A stretch of 41,144 nt of DNA, taken from Desulfoferrobacter suflitae. GTDB taxonomy: Bacteria > Desulfobacterota > Syntrophobacteria > Syntrophobacterales > Syntrophobacteraceae. The translations under genes and the position numbers were made by a program. The DNA lies in contig NZ_JAIBKA010000020.1 of the NCBI RefSeq assembly GCF_022603395.1, positions 1 to 41,144 of the forward strand. The letters run 5' to 3'. This document shows, one piece after another, positions 1 to 8,697 of this stretch (position 1 is the stretch's first letter; each line of letters opens with the position of its first letter). The notes under the pieces are model-generated. The model had not been told where the DNA came from. It saw nothing but the letters and a program-made list of their open reading frames with translations, and ran no database searches.

Positions 1-39
1 GGCTGTTTGCTTTCGGCCTCAATCGACAAAGAAAGGTTG

Positions 40-67
40 TTTATCCTACCTGCCCAATCTTTGTCAA
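40..67 (-). promoter_or_regulatory. Sigma70-type promoter, most downstream of three tandem
   Basis: On the minus strand TTGACA (62-67) is followed by GATAAA (40-45) at 16 bases, or ATAAAC at 17. Transcription would leave the window at its left edge. No gene start is visible in bases 1-40, so the transcribed gene lies outside; a stable-RNA operon is the likeliest target. Confidence 0.6.
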
Positions 68-178
68 CCACTTTTTTACCCGCCTTCACTTTTTTTTCGA
101 GCGGGCCGTACGTTCCAGCACTCCTCGCTGAGCACCCGGTCGGGCTTTGATTTTGCCTCTCCGCTCAGCGAGCTTTTC

Positions 179-207
179 CTTATAGCGATTTACTTTTGGG
201 CTGTCAA
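179..207 (-). promoter_or_regulatory. Sigma70-type promoter, middle of three tandem
   Basis: On the minus strand TTGACA (202-207) and TATAAG (179-184) are separated by exactly 17 bases. The A-rich stretch just upstream (GGTGAAAAAATGG) resembles the one before the third promoter, so the promoters look like diverged copies. Confidence 0.65.
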
Positions 208-282
208 CCATTTTTTCACCAGCCTTTGCATTTTCAACAAAGCCACTGGCGCACAACCCTGGATCCGCTCAGAGGAAAGGCG

Positions 283-310
283 ATCATATGCATTTTTGCC
301 GGCATGTCAA
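283..310 (-). promoter_or_regulatory. Sigma70-type promoter, most upstream of three tandem
   Basis: On the minus strand a perfect -35 TTGACA (305-310) is followed after 16 bases by TATGAT (283-288), a near-consensus -10. It points left. It is the first of three similar promoters spaced about 100-140 bp apart. Confidence 0.6.
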
Positions 311-362
311 GCCCTATTTCAACGTATGTATCCCACTTGATGTCTTTCGGCTTTTCCTGCGT

Positions 363-1274
363 TCAGCTGGAACTCTGTCGTCTGGCATAGGCGGCTGCCT
401 CCAACCCGGCCACGCAACCCTCACCCACCGCTTTGGCCATCTGCCATGGAGGTCCTGTGATATCACCCGCCGCATACACGCCGGGGACGTTGGTCTCCTG
501 CTTTTTGTTGGCGGCAACATAGCGCATGGATTCCGTATCCAACCCGACCCCCAGCGCAGTTGCCAACTCCAGAGCCCCCTTGGCCCCCAGCTCGATAAAG
601 ACACCGGAGCTCTCTATCCTCTGATCGTTATCGAGCACCACCGCTTCCACTTCCCGGCTCCCCACTATGGACTTTACCGAGCGGCCTGGATGCTTGATGA
701 TAGCGCTTGCTTCAACCTGATTGCGCAAATGATCCGCTACCGCCAAATCCCCATAGACCAGGTGTACACTGCCGGCAATCATAAGCATACTCAACGCACC
801 CGAACATGCAGCGCTTTCATTGCCGACCACCACGACCTCCTGATCTCTGAAAAAATTGCCGTCGCAATCCACACAATAGCTCACCCCTTTCCCCAGCAGT
901 TCCTTTTCTCCCGGGACATTGAGGCGATTGCGCGCCACCCCCATGGCCAAAACGAGAGACCATGACGTAAGCGTGTCACCCGATTCCATGGTGACAATAA
1001 AACGGTTGTCCGCTCCCTGTTCGAGGCGCAGCACATCGGATTCATAGAACTCGGCTCCGAATCTCGCTGCCTGCTGTCTGCCCTGATCCAATATCTCAGC
1101 GCCCTTCAGAGTGTTGTCCAAGCAACAATAATTTTCTATGTGGGCTTGATACAATGAACTCCTTTGGGCGCGCCCCAGCACCGCCACGTCGACCTTGGTG
1201 CGAGCGGCGTGAACCGCCGCCTGCAAGCCGGCAGGGCCACTTCCCAAGACTATCACACCGTACTCCTTAACCAT
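363..1274 (-). CDS. Thioredoxin-reductase-like FAD/NAD(P) oxidoreductase
   Basis: 303 aa. This is a two-dinucleotide-domain flavoprotein of the thioredoxin reductase family, predicted to pass electrons from NAD(P)H through FAD to a disulfide. Visible marks are the FAD motif GSGPAG (residues 11-16), the redox pair CVDC (134-137, in place of the usual CATC), a second dinucleotide-binding stretch VVVVGNESAA (about 147-156), and the C-terminal FAD motif GDITGPPWQ (about 270). Length fits a stand-alone TrxR. The start at 1274 is chosen because AAAGGA lies just upstream and the homology begins there; the frame stays open to 1541 without similarity. The second motif departs from the usual GGGxxAxE, so the electron donor and the partner (thioredoxin or another protein) are uncertain. 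It is transcribed away from mutT. Confidence 0.85.
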   Translation of the reverse strand: MVKEYGVIVLGSGPAGLQAAVHAARTKVDVAVLGRAQRSSLYQAHIENYCCLDNTLKGAEILDQGRQQAARFGAEFYESDVLRLEQGADNRFIVTMESGDTLTSWSLVLAMGVARNRLNVPGEKELLGKGVSYCVDCDGNFFRDQEVVVVGNESAACSGALSMLMIAGSVHLVYGDLAVADHLRNQVEASAIIKHPGRSVKSIVGSREVEAVVLDNDQRIESSGVFIELGAKGALELATALGVGLDTESMRYVAANKKQETNVPGVYAAGDITGPPWQMAKAVGEGCVAGLEAAAYARRQSSS

Positions 1275-1638
1275 TTTGTCTATCCTTTCTTTTCGATCTT
1301 TATTCCACGGCAAGGCAACTCCCCCTTGCCCATTCACAACCCCGCGACTCAAAAGATAAGCAGTGTGCGGTGCTAAGTCAGATATGAACAGGAATTGCGT
1401 GCTTCGACGTTTTTGCTGAATCAGGTGGTGCTCATGTCGAAAGCCGGCTTTGATCCAATGGAACCTTGGTCCTGCGTTTGCGAGAAAGAACCTCGGATGA
1501 TTCGCCCCCATGGTGTGGAATTTCGGGGCAGCACGAAACACCGAAAAATGGAGTTTCCAGATGGAAACAAGCTATGAAAAGGGTATTATGGAAAAGAAAA
1601 GAGTATTGCACAGTACCAATCCCAAAGGATCTAAGGCA
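1275..1638. other. Divergent intergenic region
   Basis: About 360 bp between the start of the flavoprotein gene and the chosen mutT start. Both transcripts must begin here, but I see no convincing -35/-10 pair on either strand. The mutT frame is open back to 1510, with in-frame ATGs at 1561 and 1588, so part of this stretch could be coding if an earlier start is used. Confidence 0.4.
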
Positions 1639-2058
1639 ATGCAGGCAGCGCGTCTTCACCTGCCCAATCTCCAGGTTACCGCCGCTCTCATAGTGGCCGG
1701 CGATCGTCTTTTTGTGGGACAACGTCCGCCAGGCAAAAAATTTGCCCTGCAGTGGGAATTTCCCGGGGGCAAGGTCGAGTCAGGTGAGACGCTGAAGGAA
1801 TCGTTGGTCAGGGAGATCAAAGAAGAACTTTGCTGGGGTGTCACTGTCGGAAGCCTATTCCAACATCTGCGCCACAGCTACTCGGATTTCACCATTGATC
1901 TTTTTGCCTACTGGTGCACCGTCACGAGAGGAAAGCTTTGCTTGAGGGAGCACGTAGCTTACCGTTGGGCCTCCCTCGAAGATCTCCACAAGTTCGACTT
2001 CACGACAGCCGACCGGCAACTCATAGAACACCTGCAAAGGATCGAGAAGCTTCCATGA
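1639..2058 (+). CDS. mutT: Nudix hydrolase, MutT / 8-oxo-dGTP diphosphatase
   Basis: 139 aa from the chosen ATG. MutT-type Nudix enzymes hydrolyse oxidised nucleotides such as 8-oxo-dGTP to monophosphates and so prevent mutations. The Nudix box is complete at about residues 43-66: GG, then E, REIKEEL with the metal-binding glutamates. The upstream stretch RPPGKKFALQWEFPGGKVE is typical of MutT rather than of other Nudix groups. The start at 1639 has AAAGGA about 9 bases upstream and gives the usual MutT length. In-frame ATGs at 1561 and 1588 would add an unconserved tail. Substrate is inferred from the family; it could also be a NUDT1-like or general CTP/dNTP pyrophosphatase. Confidence 0.88.
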   Translation: MQAARLHLPNLQVTAALIVAGDRLFVGQRPPGKKFALQWEFPGGKVESGETLKESLVREIKEELCWGVTVGSLFQHLRHSYSDFTIDLFAYWCTVTRGKLCLREHVAYRWASLEDLHKFDFTTADRQLIEHLQRIEKLP

Positions 2059-2198
2059 CATGATCCACACCCCATCCAAAATAACAGATCAATGCTTCAA
2101 TTTCTTGCAGCCCTTTTCTCTCCCTTGCCGGCAGTCCCTGCAAAGGGTTAATAAAAGCATGAAATTTTTTCGGCAACCCAGTGAAAGGCATGATACCA

Positions 2199-3569
2199 AT
2201 GCAGCAAAAATCCGGACTTGGTCAATACCTCTACCAGTCTTTTGCATCCATGAAATTGAGCGTTTTTATTTTTTTGACTCTGGCAGCCTGTTCCCTTGTC
2301 GGAACGCTGCTCCCTCAGGGAACCACTCAGCACGAGTTGCATACGCGATACAGCCCGGGCGTTGCCCGGATCATCGATACCCTTGGGTTAAACGATCTCT
2401 ATCACACCACCTGGTTTCGTCTTCTGTTGGTCTTGCTGACTGTAAACCTGGTCGTCTGCACCTTGCGGCGCCTGCCCAAAACGCTCAGGCAACTCAGCCA
2501 ACGCGACGAAAGTATCACGCCTGATAAGCTCACCAAATTCGCCTATCACTGCGAGATTCGATCGCCTTTGCCGCGTGACCAGGTGGAAGCAAAAGTCACC
2601 TCCATCATCTCTCATAATTTTGGCACCCTCAGAAGATCAGACCATTCGGAAGCCTTTGCCGGCATTGTGGAGGTGGGCCGCTGGAGCCGCTGGATGGTCT
2701 ATGTGGTGCATCTGAGCGTGCTTCTGGTCCTGGTGGGAGCATTGATCGGCTCACTCCTTGGATTCCGCGGGTATATGAATATCGTCGAAGGCGGTGCATC
2801 CCGGGATGTGCGCTTGTACCGGGGAAACAACACGGTCACATTGCCTTTCGAGGTGCGCTGCAACAGTTTTCAAGTCTCTTTTTACGATACCGGGGCGCCC
2901 AAAGAATATCGCTCGGATTTGACCATTGTTGATGACGGCAAGGATGCCCTCACACGGTCAATCATAGTGAACGATCCACTCAGCTACGCTGGAGTGACTC
3001 TCTACCAGTCTTCCTATGGGGCTGTTTTGAAACGGGCCCAAGTGGAGTTCCGAAACACCGACACGGGCAAATCGTCCACCCTGACGCTGCAGTTTGGGGA
3101 AGCCGCGGTAATTCCCGACACCACGGATCGAGTGCAGATGGTGGACTACCAGAAAAATATGGGACAATTCGGGCCTGCTGTGGGCATCGCCCTGGTCAGA
3201 GAGGGTGAGCAGCCCAAAGGGTCCTGGATCCTGGTGAACCTGCCGCAATTCCACGGCAACAAGATTCAAAATTACCAGATCCAGGTGTTAAAAACCGAGG
3301 ATGGCTACTACACTGGATTGCAGGTCAAAAAAGATCCCGGGGTATGGGTGGTATACACCGGATTTATGGCAATGCTGGTGGGCATCGGTATGACCTTCTA
3401 CACCAGTCACCGCAAGCTGTGGGTCTGGGCAGACACCGCCAATCCGGGAAAAAATTCCACCCGGATTCTCATGGCGGGCAAGACCAGCAAGAATCCCGTT
3501 GCATTTGAAAGAGAGTTCAATGAATTGCGTGAACGGCTGGAAAACGACCTCAAGTCTAGAGTGACATAA
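2199..3569 (+). CDS. resB: Cytochrome c biogenesis protein ResB (Ccs1)
   Basis: 456 aa from ATG 2199. ResB and CcsA form the system II haem lyase complex that carries haem across the inner membrane and attaches it to apocytochrome c in the periplasm. Visible features are an N-terminal membrane segment (about residues 20-40) followed by the ResB-typical LVGTLLPQ, a second segment (about 75-90), a third at WMVYVVHLSVLLVLVGALIG, a long periplasmic domain, and a C-terminal segment at VVYTGFMAMLVGIGMTFY. In-frame starts exist at GTG 2181 and ATG 2190; 2199 is preferred because AAAGG lies 10 bases upstream. ccsA follows 42 bases downstream and the two are very likely co-transcribed. Confidence 0.92.
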   Translation: MQQKSGLGQYLYQSFASMKLSVFIFLTLAACSLVGTLLPQGTTQHELHTRYSPGVARIIDTLGLNDLYHTTWFRLLLVLLTVNLVVCTLRRLPKTLRQLSQRDESITPDKLTKFAYHCEIRSPLPRDQVEAKVTSIISHNFGTLRRSDHSEAFAGIVEVGRWSRWMVYVVHLSVLLVLVGALIGSLLGFRGYMNIVEGGASRDVRLYRGNNTVTLPFEVRCNSFQVSFYDTGAPKEYRSDLTIVDDGKDALTRSIIVNDPLSYAGVTLYQSSYGAVLKRAQVEFRNTDTGKSSTLTLQFGEAAVIPDTTDRVQMVDYQKNMGQFGPAVGIALVREGEQPKGSWILVNLPQFHGNKIQNYQIQVLKTEDGYYTGLQVKKDPGVWVVYTGFMAMLVGIGMTFYTSHRKLWVWADTANPGKNSTRILMAGKTSKNPVAFEREFNELRERLENDLKSRVT

Positions 3570-3611
3570 GAAACAAGGATACTTAAAGGATATTTAAGGA
3601 CAGTCAAGACT

Positions 3612-4460
3612 ATGAACAGCTCCCTTCTGCTCAGTATCACAACCTTTGCCTATCTGGTGTGCGCTATCTTTTATCTGTCGGGGGTCATTTTTCGCCACAG
3701 ACCCCTGTTGATAGCGGGTGGATTCGCCGGCTTGGGCACCCTGCTGATCCAGACCGCCGGCATCCTGCTGCGCTGGAAAGAATCCTATGATCTGGGATAC
3801 GGCCACGCACCCCTGTCTAACCTATATGAATCGTTGGTTTTTGCCGCCTGGGCCATCATGCTCATCTACCTGATCTTTGAATACAAGACCAAACAGCACG
3901 CCATGGGCGTGTTTCCGTCCATCTTTTCATTTCTCGCGATGGCCTATGCTTCTTTTTCAACGCAAATCGACTCCAAGATCCAGCCCCTCGTGCCGGCGCT
4001 CAAAAGCAACTGGCTGATCGCGCACGTAGTCGCCTGTTTTCTTGGTTATGCAGCCTTTGCAGTCGCCGCCGGAGTCAGTGTATTATACCTCGCGCGCAAG
4101 GCCTCTCCCGCGAATCCCCATCCTAAAGGGATGCTGGCTCTCATCCCCGAGTCACGGCAATTGGATGAGTTCAACTACCAGCTCATTCTGTTTGGGTTTC
4201 TCTGGTTGTCGCTGGGGATCATCACCGGTTCGGTTTGGGCCAACTCCGCCTGGGGAAGCTACTGGAGCTGGGACCCCAAGGAGACATGGTCGCTCATTAC
4301 CTGGCTGATTTATGCTGCCTTGCTGCATTCGCGCAGCGTTCAGGGCTGGCGGGGCAGGAAGGTGGCGTGGCTATCCTTGGTGGGTTTCGTTTGCGTGTTG
4401 TTCACCTATTTTGGAGTGAATTTCTTATTGAGCGGTTTGCACAGCTATGCAACTCAATGA
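3612..4460 (+). CDS. ccsA: Cytochrome c biogenesis protein CcsA (ResC)
   Basis: 282 aa, all membrane, about eight hydrophobic segments. This is the haem-handling half of the system II cytochrome c synthase. The diagnostic WWD-type motif is seen as WGSYWSWDPKETWSLITWL near residue 215, which binds haem on the periplasmic side. Conserved histidines occur in HVVACFLGYAAFAV and near the C-terminus (LLHSRSVQGWRG and GLHSYATQ). The length is typical for the short CcsA form. It follows resB and is followed 17 bases later by tatA, so one transcript probably makes both c-type cytochrome assembly and Tat export parts. Confidence 0.93.
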   Translation: MNSSLLLSITTFAYLVCAIFYLSGVIFRHRPLLIAGGFAGLGTLLIQTAGILLRWKESYDLGYGHAPLSNLYESLVFAAWAIMLIYLIFEYKTKQHAMGVFPSIFSFLAMAYASFSTQIDSKIQPLVPALKSNWLIAHVVACFLGYAAFAVAAGVSVLYLARKASPANPHPKGMLALIPESRQLDEFNYQLILFGFLWLSLGIITGSVWANSAWGSYWSWDPKETWSLITWLIYAALLHSRSVQGWRGRKVAWLSLVGFVCVLFTYFGVNFLLSGLHSYATQ

Positions 4461-4477
4461 GACCGCAGGGGGGCGTT

Positions 4478-4672
4478 ATGTTTGGGCTGGGCATATGGGA
4501 ATTGCTCATTATTCTGGTCCTGTTCATCTTCTTCTATGGCGGCAAAAAGTTGCCGCAAATTGGGGAAGGGCTTGGCAGGATGATCAGCGAATTCAGGAAG
4601 TCTTCCAAGGACGACCCGGAAACTCTACCGACCAGAGGAAAGAATGCACCACAACACGAGAAGCGGCCTTGA
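4478..4672 (+). CDS. tatA: Twin-arginine translocase subunit TatA
   Basis: 64 aa. TatA/E proteins oligomerise to form the pathway through which folded proteins cross the inner membrane. Sequence shows a single short N-terminal membrane helix (GIWELLIILVLFIFFYG), the hinge GGKKLPQIGEGLG, an amphipathic helix, and a short charged tail. The ATG at 4478 gives the canonical start MFGLG. It sits 17 bases after ccsA, and tatB and tatC follow. The stretch 4673-4897 between tatA and tatB holds no gene that I recognise. Confidence 0.9.
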   Translation: MFGLGIWELLIILVLFIFFYGGKKLPQIGEGLGRMISEFRKSSKDDPETLPTRGKNAPQHEKRP

Positions 4673-4897
4673 CGGAAAGATCAATCGGGTCAGGCATGCA
4701 GGAACTTATCGAAACCTGAATTCGGCAATTTTATGACCGGGGTCATCCACCGCGGGTTGATTTTGTTAATGCTCTTTTCCTGGCAAACTATGTTGTGTTA
4801 GAGTTTTAGGAGAGACGGCAATTCGACGACCAGAGTCAAGGGGCATCGCAGGGTTCTAAGATGCAGGATTGGCTCACAATCAGGAGTATAACATTCC

Positions 4898-5275
4898 ATG
4901 TTTGGTATCGGTTTTCCGGAGCTGCTTTTGATCATGGCTATTGCGCTGATCGTCGTTGGTCCAAGCAAACTTCCCGACTTGGCGCGCGCTTTGGGACGCG
5001 GTTATGCAGAATTTCGTAAAGCGACCCACGAGCTCAAAGAAACCTTTGATCAGGACGATACCGTCCGAGAAATCAAACAGGAATTCCGTTCTGCGCAGCA
5101 CGAACTCAAGTCTCAAGTCGATTCATGGCAGCATTTGAAGGAAGCGAACACCCCATCGCAGCCCGAACCATCGGGAGGTGAAGTACAAACCGAAGGCTCT
5201 GAACAGATTGCATCGAGCCAGGCTGGCAGCGAGCAGAACGATTCCGGGAACAAGAAGTCTGCAGATGTACCATGA
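4898..5275 (+). CDS. tatB: Sec-independent translocase subunit TatB
   Basis: 125 aa. TatB joins TatC in the receptor that binds twin-arginine signal peptides. It begins [12 protein letters not shown], with the membrane-embedded glutamate typical of TatB, followed by [13 protein letters not shown] and a long amphipathic helix ([15 protein letters not shown]). The C-terminal tail of about 40 residues is low-complexity and rich in Q, S, E and P. It is longer than the preceding tatA, which supports TatB rather than a second TatA, although TatA/TatB assignment by sequence alone is soft. AGGAG precedes the start. Confidence 0.85.
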   Translation: MFGIGFPELLLIMAIALIVVGPSKLPDLARALGRGYAEFRKATHELKETFDQDDTVREIKQEFRSAQHELKSQVDSWQHLKEANTPSQPEPSGGEVQTEGSEQIASSQAGSEQNDSGNKKSADVP

Positions 5276-5417
5276 TCCTGCGCGATCACGAGGAATTCCC
5301 ACGGCTTGTCCATCACCAGCAGGCGCGTGGGTTGTGACCTATTGCGTAGAACCTGAAGGACTTTGAAGTGACCACCTCGACAGCCGCGGGAAGAAACAGA
5401 GAGTAGGAAAGAGACGC

Positions 5418-6188
5418 ATGCCCGAAGAGAAGATGCCCTTCACACAGCACCTGGAAGAATTGCGCAAGAGACTCATCATATCAGCCATAGCAGTCGCAGT
5501 CGGTTTTGTCGTCAGCTACTTCTTCAAAGAGAGAATCTTCGAATGGCTGATGCGGCCCTTGCTGCAGGTTCTCCCGGAAGGCGAAAGCCAGAAGCTCATC
5601 TACACCGCACCCCATGAGGCTTTTGTAACTTACCTCAAGGTATCCTTTATCGCCGGCGTCGGATTGGCCTCTCCCGTGATCATCCTGCAAATGTGGCGCT
5701 TCATCGCACCCGGGCTTTATGACAATGAAAGACGCTATCTGGTCCCCGTTGTGTTTTTTTCCACCCTGTTTTTTGTGGGTGGTGCAATGTTTGGGTATTT
5801 CATCGTATTTCCCTTTGGGTTTCAGTTTTTCGTTTCCTTTGCTAACGACTTCATCACGCCCATGATCAGCACCCGAGAGTTCACCTCATTTGCCACGCGA
5901 CTGCTGCTCGCCTTTGGACTGGTCTTCGAAATGCCCGTTTTCGCTTTTTTTCTTGCCAAAATAGGACTATTGCATGCCCAGTTCATGAGGAAGCAACGCA
6001 AGTATGCCATATTGCTCATTTTTATTTCTGCTGCGGTGCTCACACCACCGGATGTTGTTTCCCAATTGCTGATGGCCTTGCCGCTTTTGGTGCTCTACGA
6101 AATCAGCGTGTGGATCGTGGCAATCTTCGGCAAAAAGGGAAAGGCTGAAGAAGCGTTGAAAGAGGGACAACCGAACTCGGTTGGTTAG
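5418..6188 (+). CDS. tatC: Sec-independent translocase subunit TatC
   Basis: 256 aa, six membrane segments. TatC is the core receptor for twin-arginine signal peptides. The cytoplasmic N-terminus carries the conserved FTQHLEELRKRLI, which contacts the signal peptide, and SPVIILQMWRFIAPGLYDNERR matches the conserved first cytoplasmic loop region. A glutamate in VFEMPVFAF corresponds to the conserved membrane glutamate of the family. The gene completes a tatA-tatB-tatC set next to cytochrome c genes, which fits export of folded redox enzymes. Confidence 0.95.
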   Translation: MPEEKMPFTQHLEELRKRLIISAIAVAVGFVVSYFFKERIFEWLMRPLLQVLPEGESQKLIYTAPHEAFVTYLKVSFIAGVGLASPVIILQMWRFIAPGLYDNERRYLVPVVFFSTLFFVGGAMFGYFIVFPFGFQFFVSFANDFITPMISTREFTSFATRLLLAFGLVFEMPVFAFFLAKIGLLHAQFMRKQRKYAILLIFISAAVLTPPDVVSQLLMALPLLVLYEISVWIVAIFGKKGKAEEALKEGQPNSVG

Positions 6189-6241
6189 AATCCGGGCGAG
6201 TGATCGATCGCTCGAAACTCTGAAGAAAGGAACGGCAGTCA

Positions 6242-6895
6242 ATGGGACCTCCGATACTTGTGGTAGCAACTCGAAATCGTGGTAAATCAGCTGAGATACG
6301 TGAATTTCTTGCCGACTTTTCAATAGAGATAAAGGACCTCAATGACTTTGGCCCTCTGCCTGAGGTTGCAGAAGACGGCGCAACATTCGAGGAAAATGCC
6401 TACAAAAAAGCGAGCTTTATCGCCAAAATATTGGGGCTGCCGGCACTGGCCGACGATTCGGGGCTCGAAGTTGAATGCCTTGGCGGCAGGCCCGGCATCC
6501 ATTCCGCCCGTTACGCAGGCCCCAAAGCCAGTGACAGCGAAAACAACGCCAAGTTGTTGCAGGAATTGTCCGGACAAACCAATCGCAAAGCGCGCTTTTG
6601 CTGTGTCCTCTCCCTGGCCGTGCCAACCGGTCCGGCTCTGACCTATGAGGCCACCTGTGACGGGGTCATTCTGGAGGGTCCGCGGGGCAACAACGGCTTC
6701 GGCTACGATCCGATTTTTCTGTATCCACCCAGGAACAAGACCTTTGCAGAAATGAGTCGCGACGAAAAAGCGCAGGTGAGCCATCGCGGCAAGGCCCTTC
6801 GAGAATTTCGCGATGAATTTGAAAAGGTGCTTATTTGGCTGGGAAAAAGGCAGGAAGAAGAGCGCCTGCTGCGGGGCGACTACATGTGCGATTGA
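6242..6895 (+). CDS. rdgB: XTP/dITP diphosphatase (RdgB/HAM1)
   Basis: 217 aa. RdgB hydrolyses non-canonical purine nucleoside triphosphates (XTP, dITP) to monophosphates, cleaning the nucleotide pool. The family motifs are all present: the N-terminal VVATRNRGKSAEIREFL, the catalytic region ALADDSGLEVECLGGRPGIHSARYAG, GNNGFGYDPIF, and the C-terminal SHRGKAL. AAGGA precedes the ATG. The last 25 residues are a charged extension beyond the usual end. It lies 53 bases after tatC. Together with mutT this is the second nucleotide-sanitising enzyme in the block. Confidence 0.95.
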   Translation: MGPPILVVATRNRGKSAEIREFLADFSIEIKDLNDFGPLPEVAEDGATFEENAYKKASFIAKILGLPALADDSGLEVECLGGRPGIHSARYAGPKASDSENNAKLLQELSGQTNRKARFCCVLSLAVPTGPALTYEATCDGVILEGPRGNNGFGYDPIFLYPPRNKTFAEMSRDEKAQVSHRGKALREFRDEFEKVLIWLGKRQEEERLLRGDYMCD

Positions 6896-6945
6896 AAGCG
6901 GAATAATCGCTCTCAGGCACGCGATGTAAAAGGGGCACACCGTCC

Positions 6946-7473
6946 GTGATGGAACCTTCCGGTGATGCGCTGCGACAGCGATTGCAGGATCTGCTGCGAA
7001 CCTGGCAAACCTCGGGAGTTCCACCCCGGTGGGAACTGATGTATACTCTACAGTCTCTGCTGGTGTGGAAGAAGAAGAGGAAACTTGCGGGACTCTGGAA
7101 TCCACCGCCTTTGCTGCTGACGGCCACCTTGGACGACGGCTGGGGGCACGGCTTGGAGGTCATTGAAGCCTGTGGGCGCACTGCCGGTTTGCGGGTCGAA
7201 CGTGTGGGGTTGATGCAAAGCGCCGAAGATATCATTTTGCGCTGCCTCGACCTGCGACCTCAGTTGCTTGGTCTCACCGTTTTGCAATTTGATTCGGAGC
7301 CGCCCTTGCGACAGATCACCGAGGCCCTCGGCGCAGGCACGCGCGTCCTGGCGGGTGGACCCATATTCCAGATTGACCGGGAGCTTGCGGCACGCACGGG
7401 TGTCCACCACGTGGCAAAGAATGTCGCCGATTTCTTGAGTATCATCCTCCATCTGAATTTTTCTTATTCATAG
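6946..7473 (+). CDS. Degenerate cobalamin-binding-fold protein
   Basis: 175 aa, starting at GTG 6946 (ATG 6949 also possible). The pattern of strands and loops matches the B12-binding (Rossmann-like) domain of methylmalonyl-CoA mutase and corrinoid proteins: TATLDDGWGHGLEVIEACG, then LRPQLLGLTVLQFD, then TRVLAGGPIF. In cobalamin-binding members the first loop reads DxHxxG with His as lower cobalt ligand. Here it is DGWGHG, so the ligand position is Trp and the only His is displaced. The protein may therefore not bind cobalamin base-off, or may be a sensor or repurposed fold. The N-terminal 50 residues are helical and unassigned. It overlaps the IscU-like gene tail to tail by 10 bp. Confidence 0.55.
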   Translation: MMEPSGDALRQRLQDLLRTWQTSGVPPRWELMYTLQSLLVWKKKRKLAGLWNPPPLLLTATLDDGWGHGLEVIEACGRTAGLRVERVGLMQSAEDIILRCLDLRPQLLGLTVLQFDSEPPLRQITEALGAGTRVLAGGPIFQIDRELAARTGVHHVAKNVADFLSIILHLNFSYS

Positions 7474-7892
7474 GTTTGGTAAAATTTTTTCCACGGATTT
7501 CTATGCTTTTGTTGACAGTCGGCCAATGCCAGAAAGAGGGTTTCGGCGGCCAGTTGAGCACAATGGAATTCCTTTGGCGGGAGCGTCTCGAGATAGTCGG
7601 CGATCGTCTCAGGAGTGACCTGCCAGGCTTCTTCAATGCTTGCTCCCTCGACCAGAGAAATCACAGCATTGGCGCAAGCCACCGAATAGATGCACCCATT
7701 GGTTTCAAAAGAGGCATGAACAATCTTGCCATGCCGCACTGTTAGAAAAAATTCAATGGTGTCTCCGCATTCTCGCGTACGCTTCCCGTAACCATCAGGG
7801 GTTTTCAACACTTGGCGGCGGTCGCTCCGCAGCGCCATTTCCAGGAACCTTATGGAATGCCGCCGCCAGAAATCCAAACTTTCTTGATCCAT
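7464..7892 (-). CDS. IscU/NifU N-terminal-like Fe-S scaffold protein
   Basis: 142 aa. The three cysteines of IscU-type scaffolds, on which Fe-S clusters are built, are all present in family context: ECGDTIEFF (first Cys, with the conserved Asp two residues on), TNGCIYSVACANAVISLVEG (second), and LPPKEFHCAQLAAETLFLAL (third). The usual iscS/nifS partner is not adjacent. The N-terminal 35 residues (MDQESLDFWRRHSIRFLE) are atypical, and there is no C-terminal NifU thioredoxin-like domain. GAGGGAG precedes the ATG. It may be a delta-proteobacterial stand-alone scaffold for a particular enzyme. Confidence 0.8.
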   Translation of the reverse strand: MDQESLDFWRRHSIRFLEMALRSDRRQVLKTPDGYGKRTRECGDTIEFFLTVRHGKIVHASFETNGCIYSVACANAVISLVEGASIEEAWQVTPETIADYLETLPPKEFHCAQLAAETLFLALADCQQKHRNPWKKFYQTYE

Positions 7893-8094
7893 CTGCTCCC
7901 TCGTTCAAACTGGGCCATTGCAATACCGCCACGCCCCTGCTCGCTCCAACAGCGGCTCGGAGCCCCGCTTCCTTCATATCCATCCAGTTGATTTTACGCA
8001 AGTTATGATTAATATTCAAAAGCACAAGAGCAGCTACGCATATCGATGACATCAGACCAATTCTAACCTGTTGGATGGGAAGGATTGCAGCAAA

Positions 8095-8640
8095 ATGAAA
8101 AAATATCGCACCATTTCAGGATTTCGCAGCATGATGCTTATGGTCTTGCTGGCAACAACCTTCGCCACGTGGGGCTGTGCCACCACACTGCTCACGCCCA
8201 ATTACAGTGGGCTCAATATCAAGCCTGGCTTCCAAATCCCAATGGCTTCCGAAGGAACCCACTCGGCCTTTTATCAGTCGGATGACCTTGCCATCCACTA
8301 TCAGTACACAAAGAGCGGCGACAGCCTGACGATCGCCGGCACGGTCAGCTTCTCCAGCGGAACCATGATGAATTTCAACTACGTCGACTACTTCAATCTG
8401 GCCCTGCTGATAGCCGACGCTGATGGAAAAATCTTGTCCAACCATCCGCTGGTGAGCGCCAGTTGGGTCAACTTGACGACATCGAACAGGCAGGTCCGGT
8501 TCAGCAGAAGCTTCAATATCTCTCCCGGCGCGGCTCTAATGGCCTTCACCTATACCGGTCAGGCGTCCGAAGGGGGCAGCGACGGGGGCGAGAACGGGGG
8601 TGGCAATACCCAGTTCTGGGAATACCCGATCGTAAAATAA
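8095..8640 (+). CDS. Putative lipoprotein, unknown function
   Basis: 181 aa from ATG 8095, which has AAGGA 10 bases upstream. An N-terminal basic stretch and hydrophobic segment (MMLMVLLATTFATWGC) end in a cysteine that could be lipidated, although the residue at -3 (Thr) is not canonical. The remainder is beta-rich, with GDSLTIAGTVSFSSG and a glycine-rich stretch (SEGGSDGGENGGG) before a final WEYPIVK. I do not recognise the family. It is convergent with the NfeD-like gene. Confidence 0.6.
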   Translation: MKKYRTISGFRSMMLMVLLATTFATWGCATTLLTPNYSGLNIKPGFQIPMASEGTHSAFYQSDDLAIHYQYTKSGDSLTIAGTVSFSSGTMMNFNYVDYFNLALLIADADGKILSNHPLVSASWVNLTTSNRQVRFSRSFNISPGAALMAFTYTGQASEGGSDGGENGGGNTQFWEYPIVK

Positions 8641-8697
8641 GCCGGTCGGGCCTGGAATTTGATCCCCTGTGATGCGCATAGGTGCTTTTCTTCAGGC

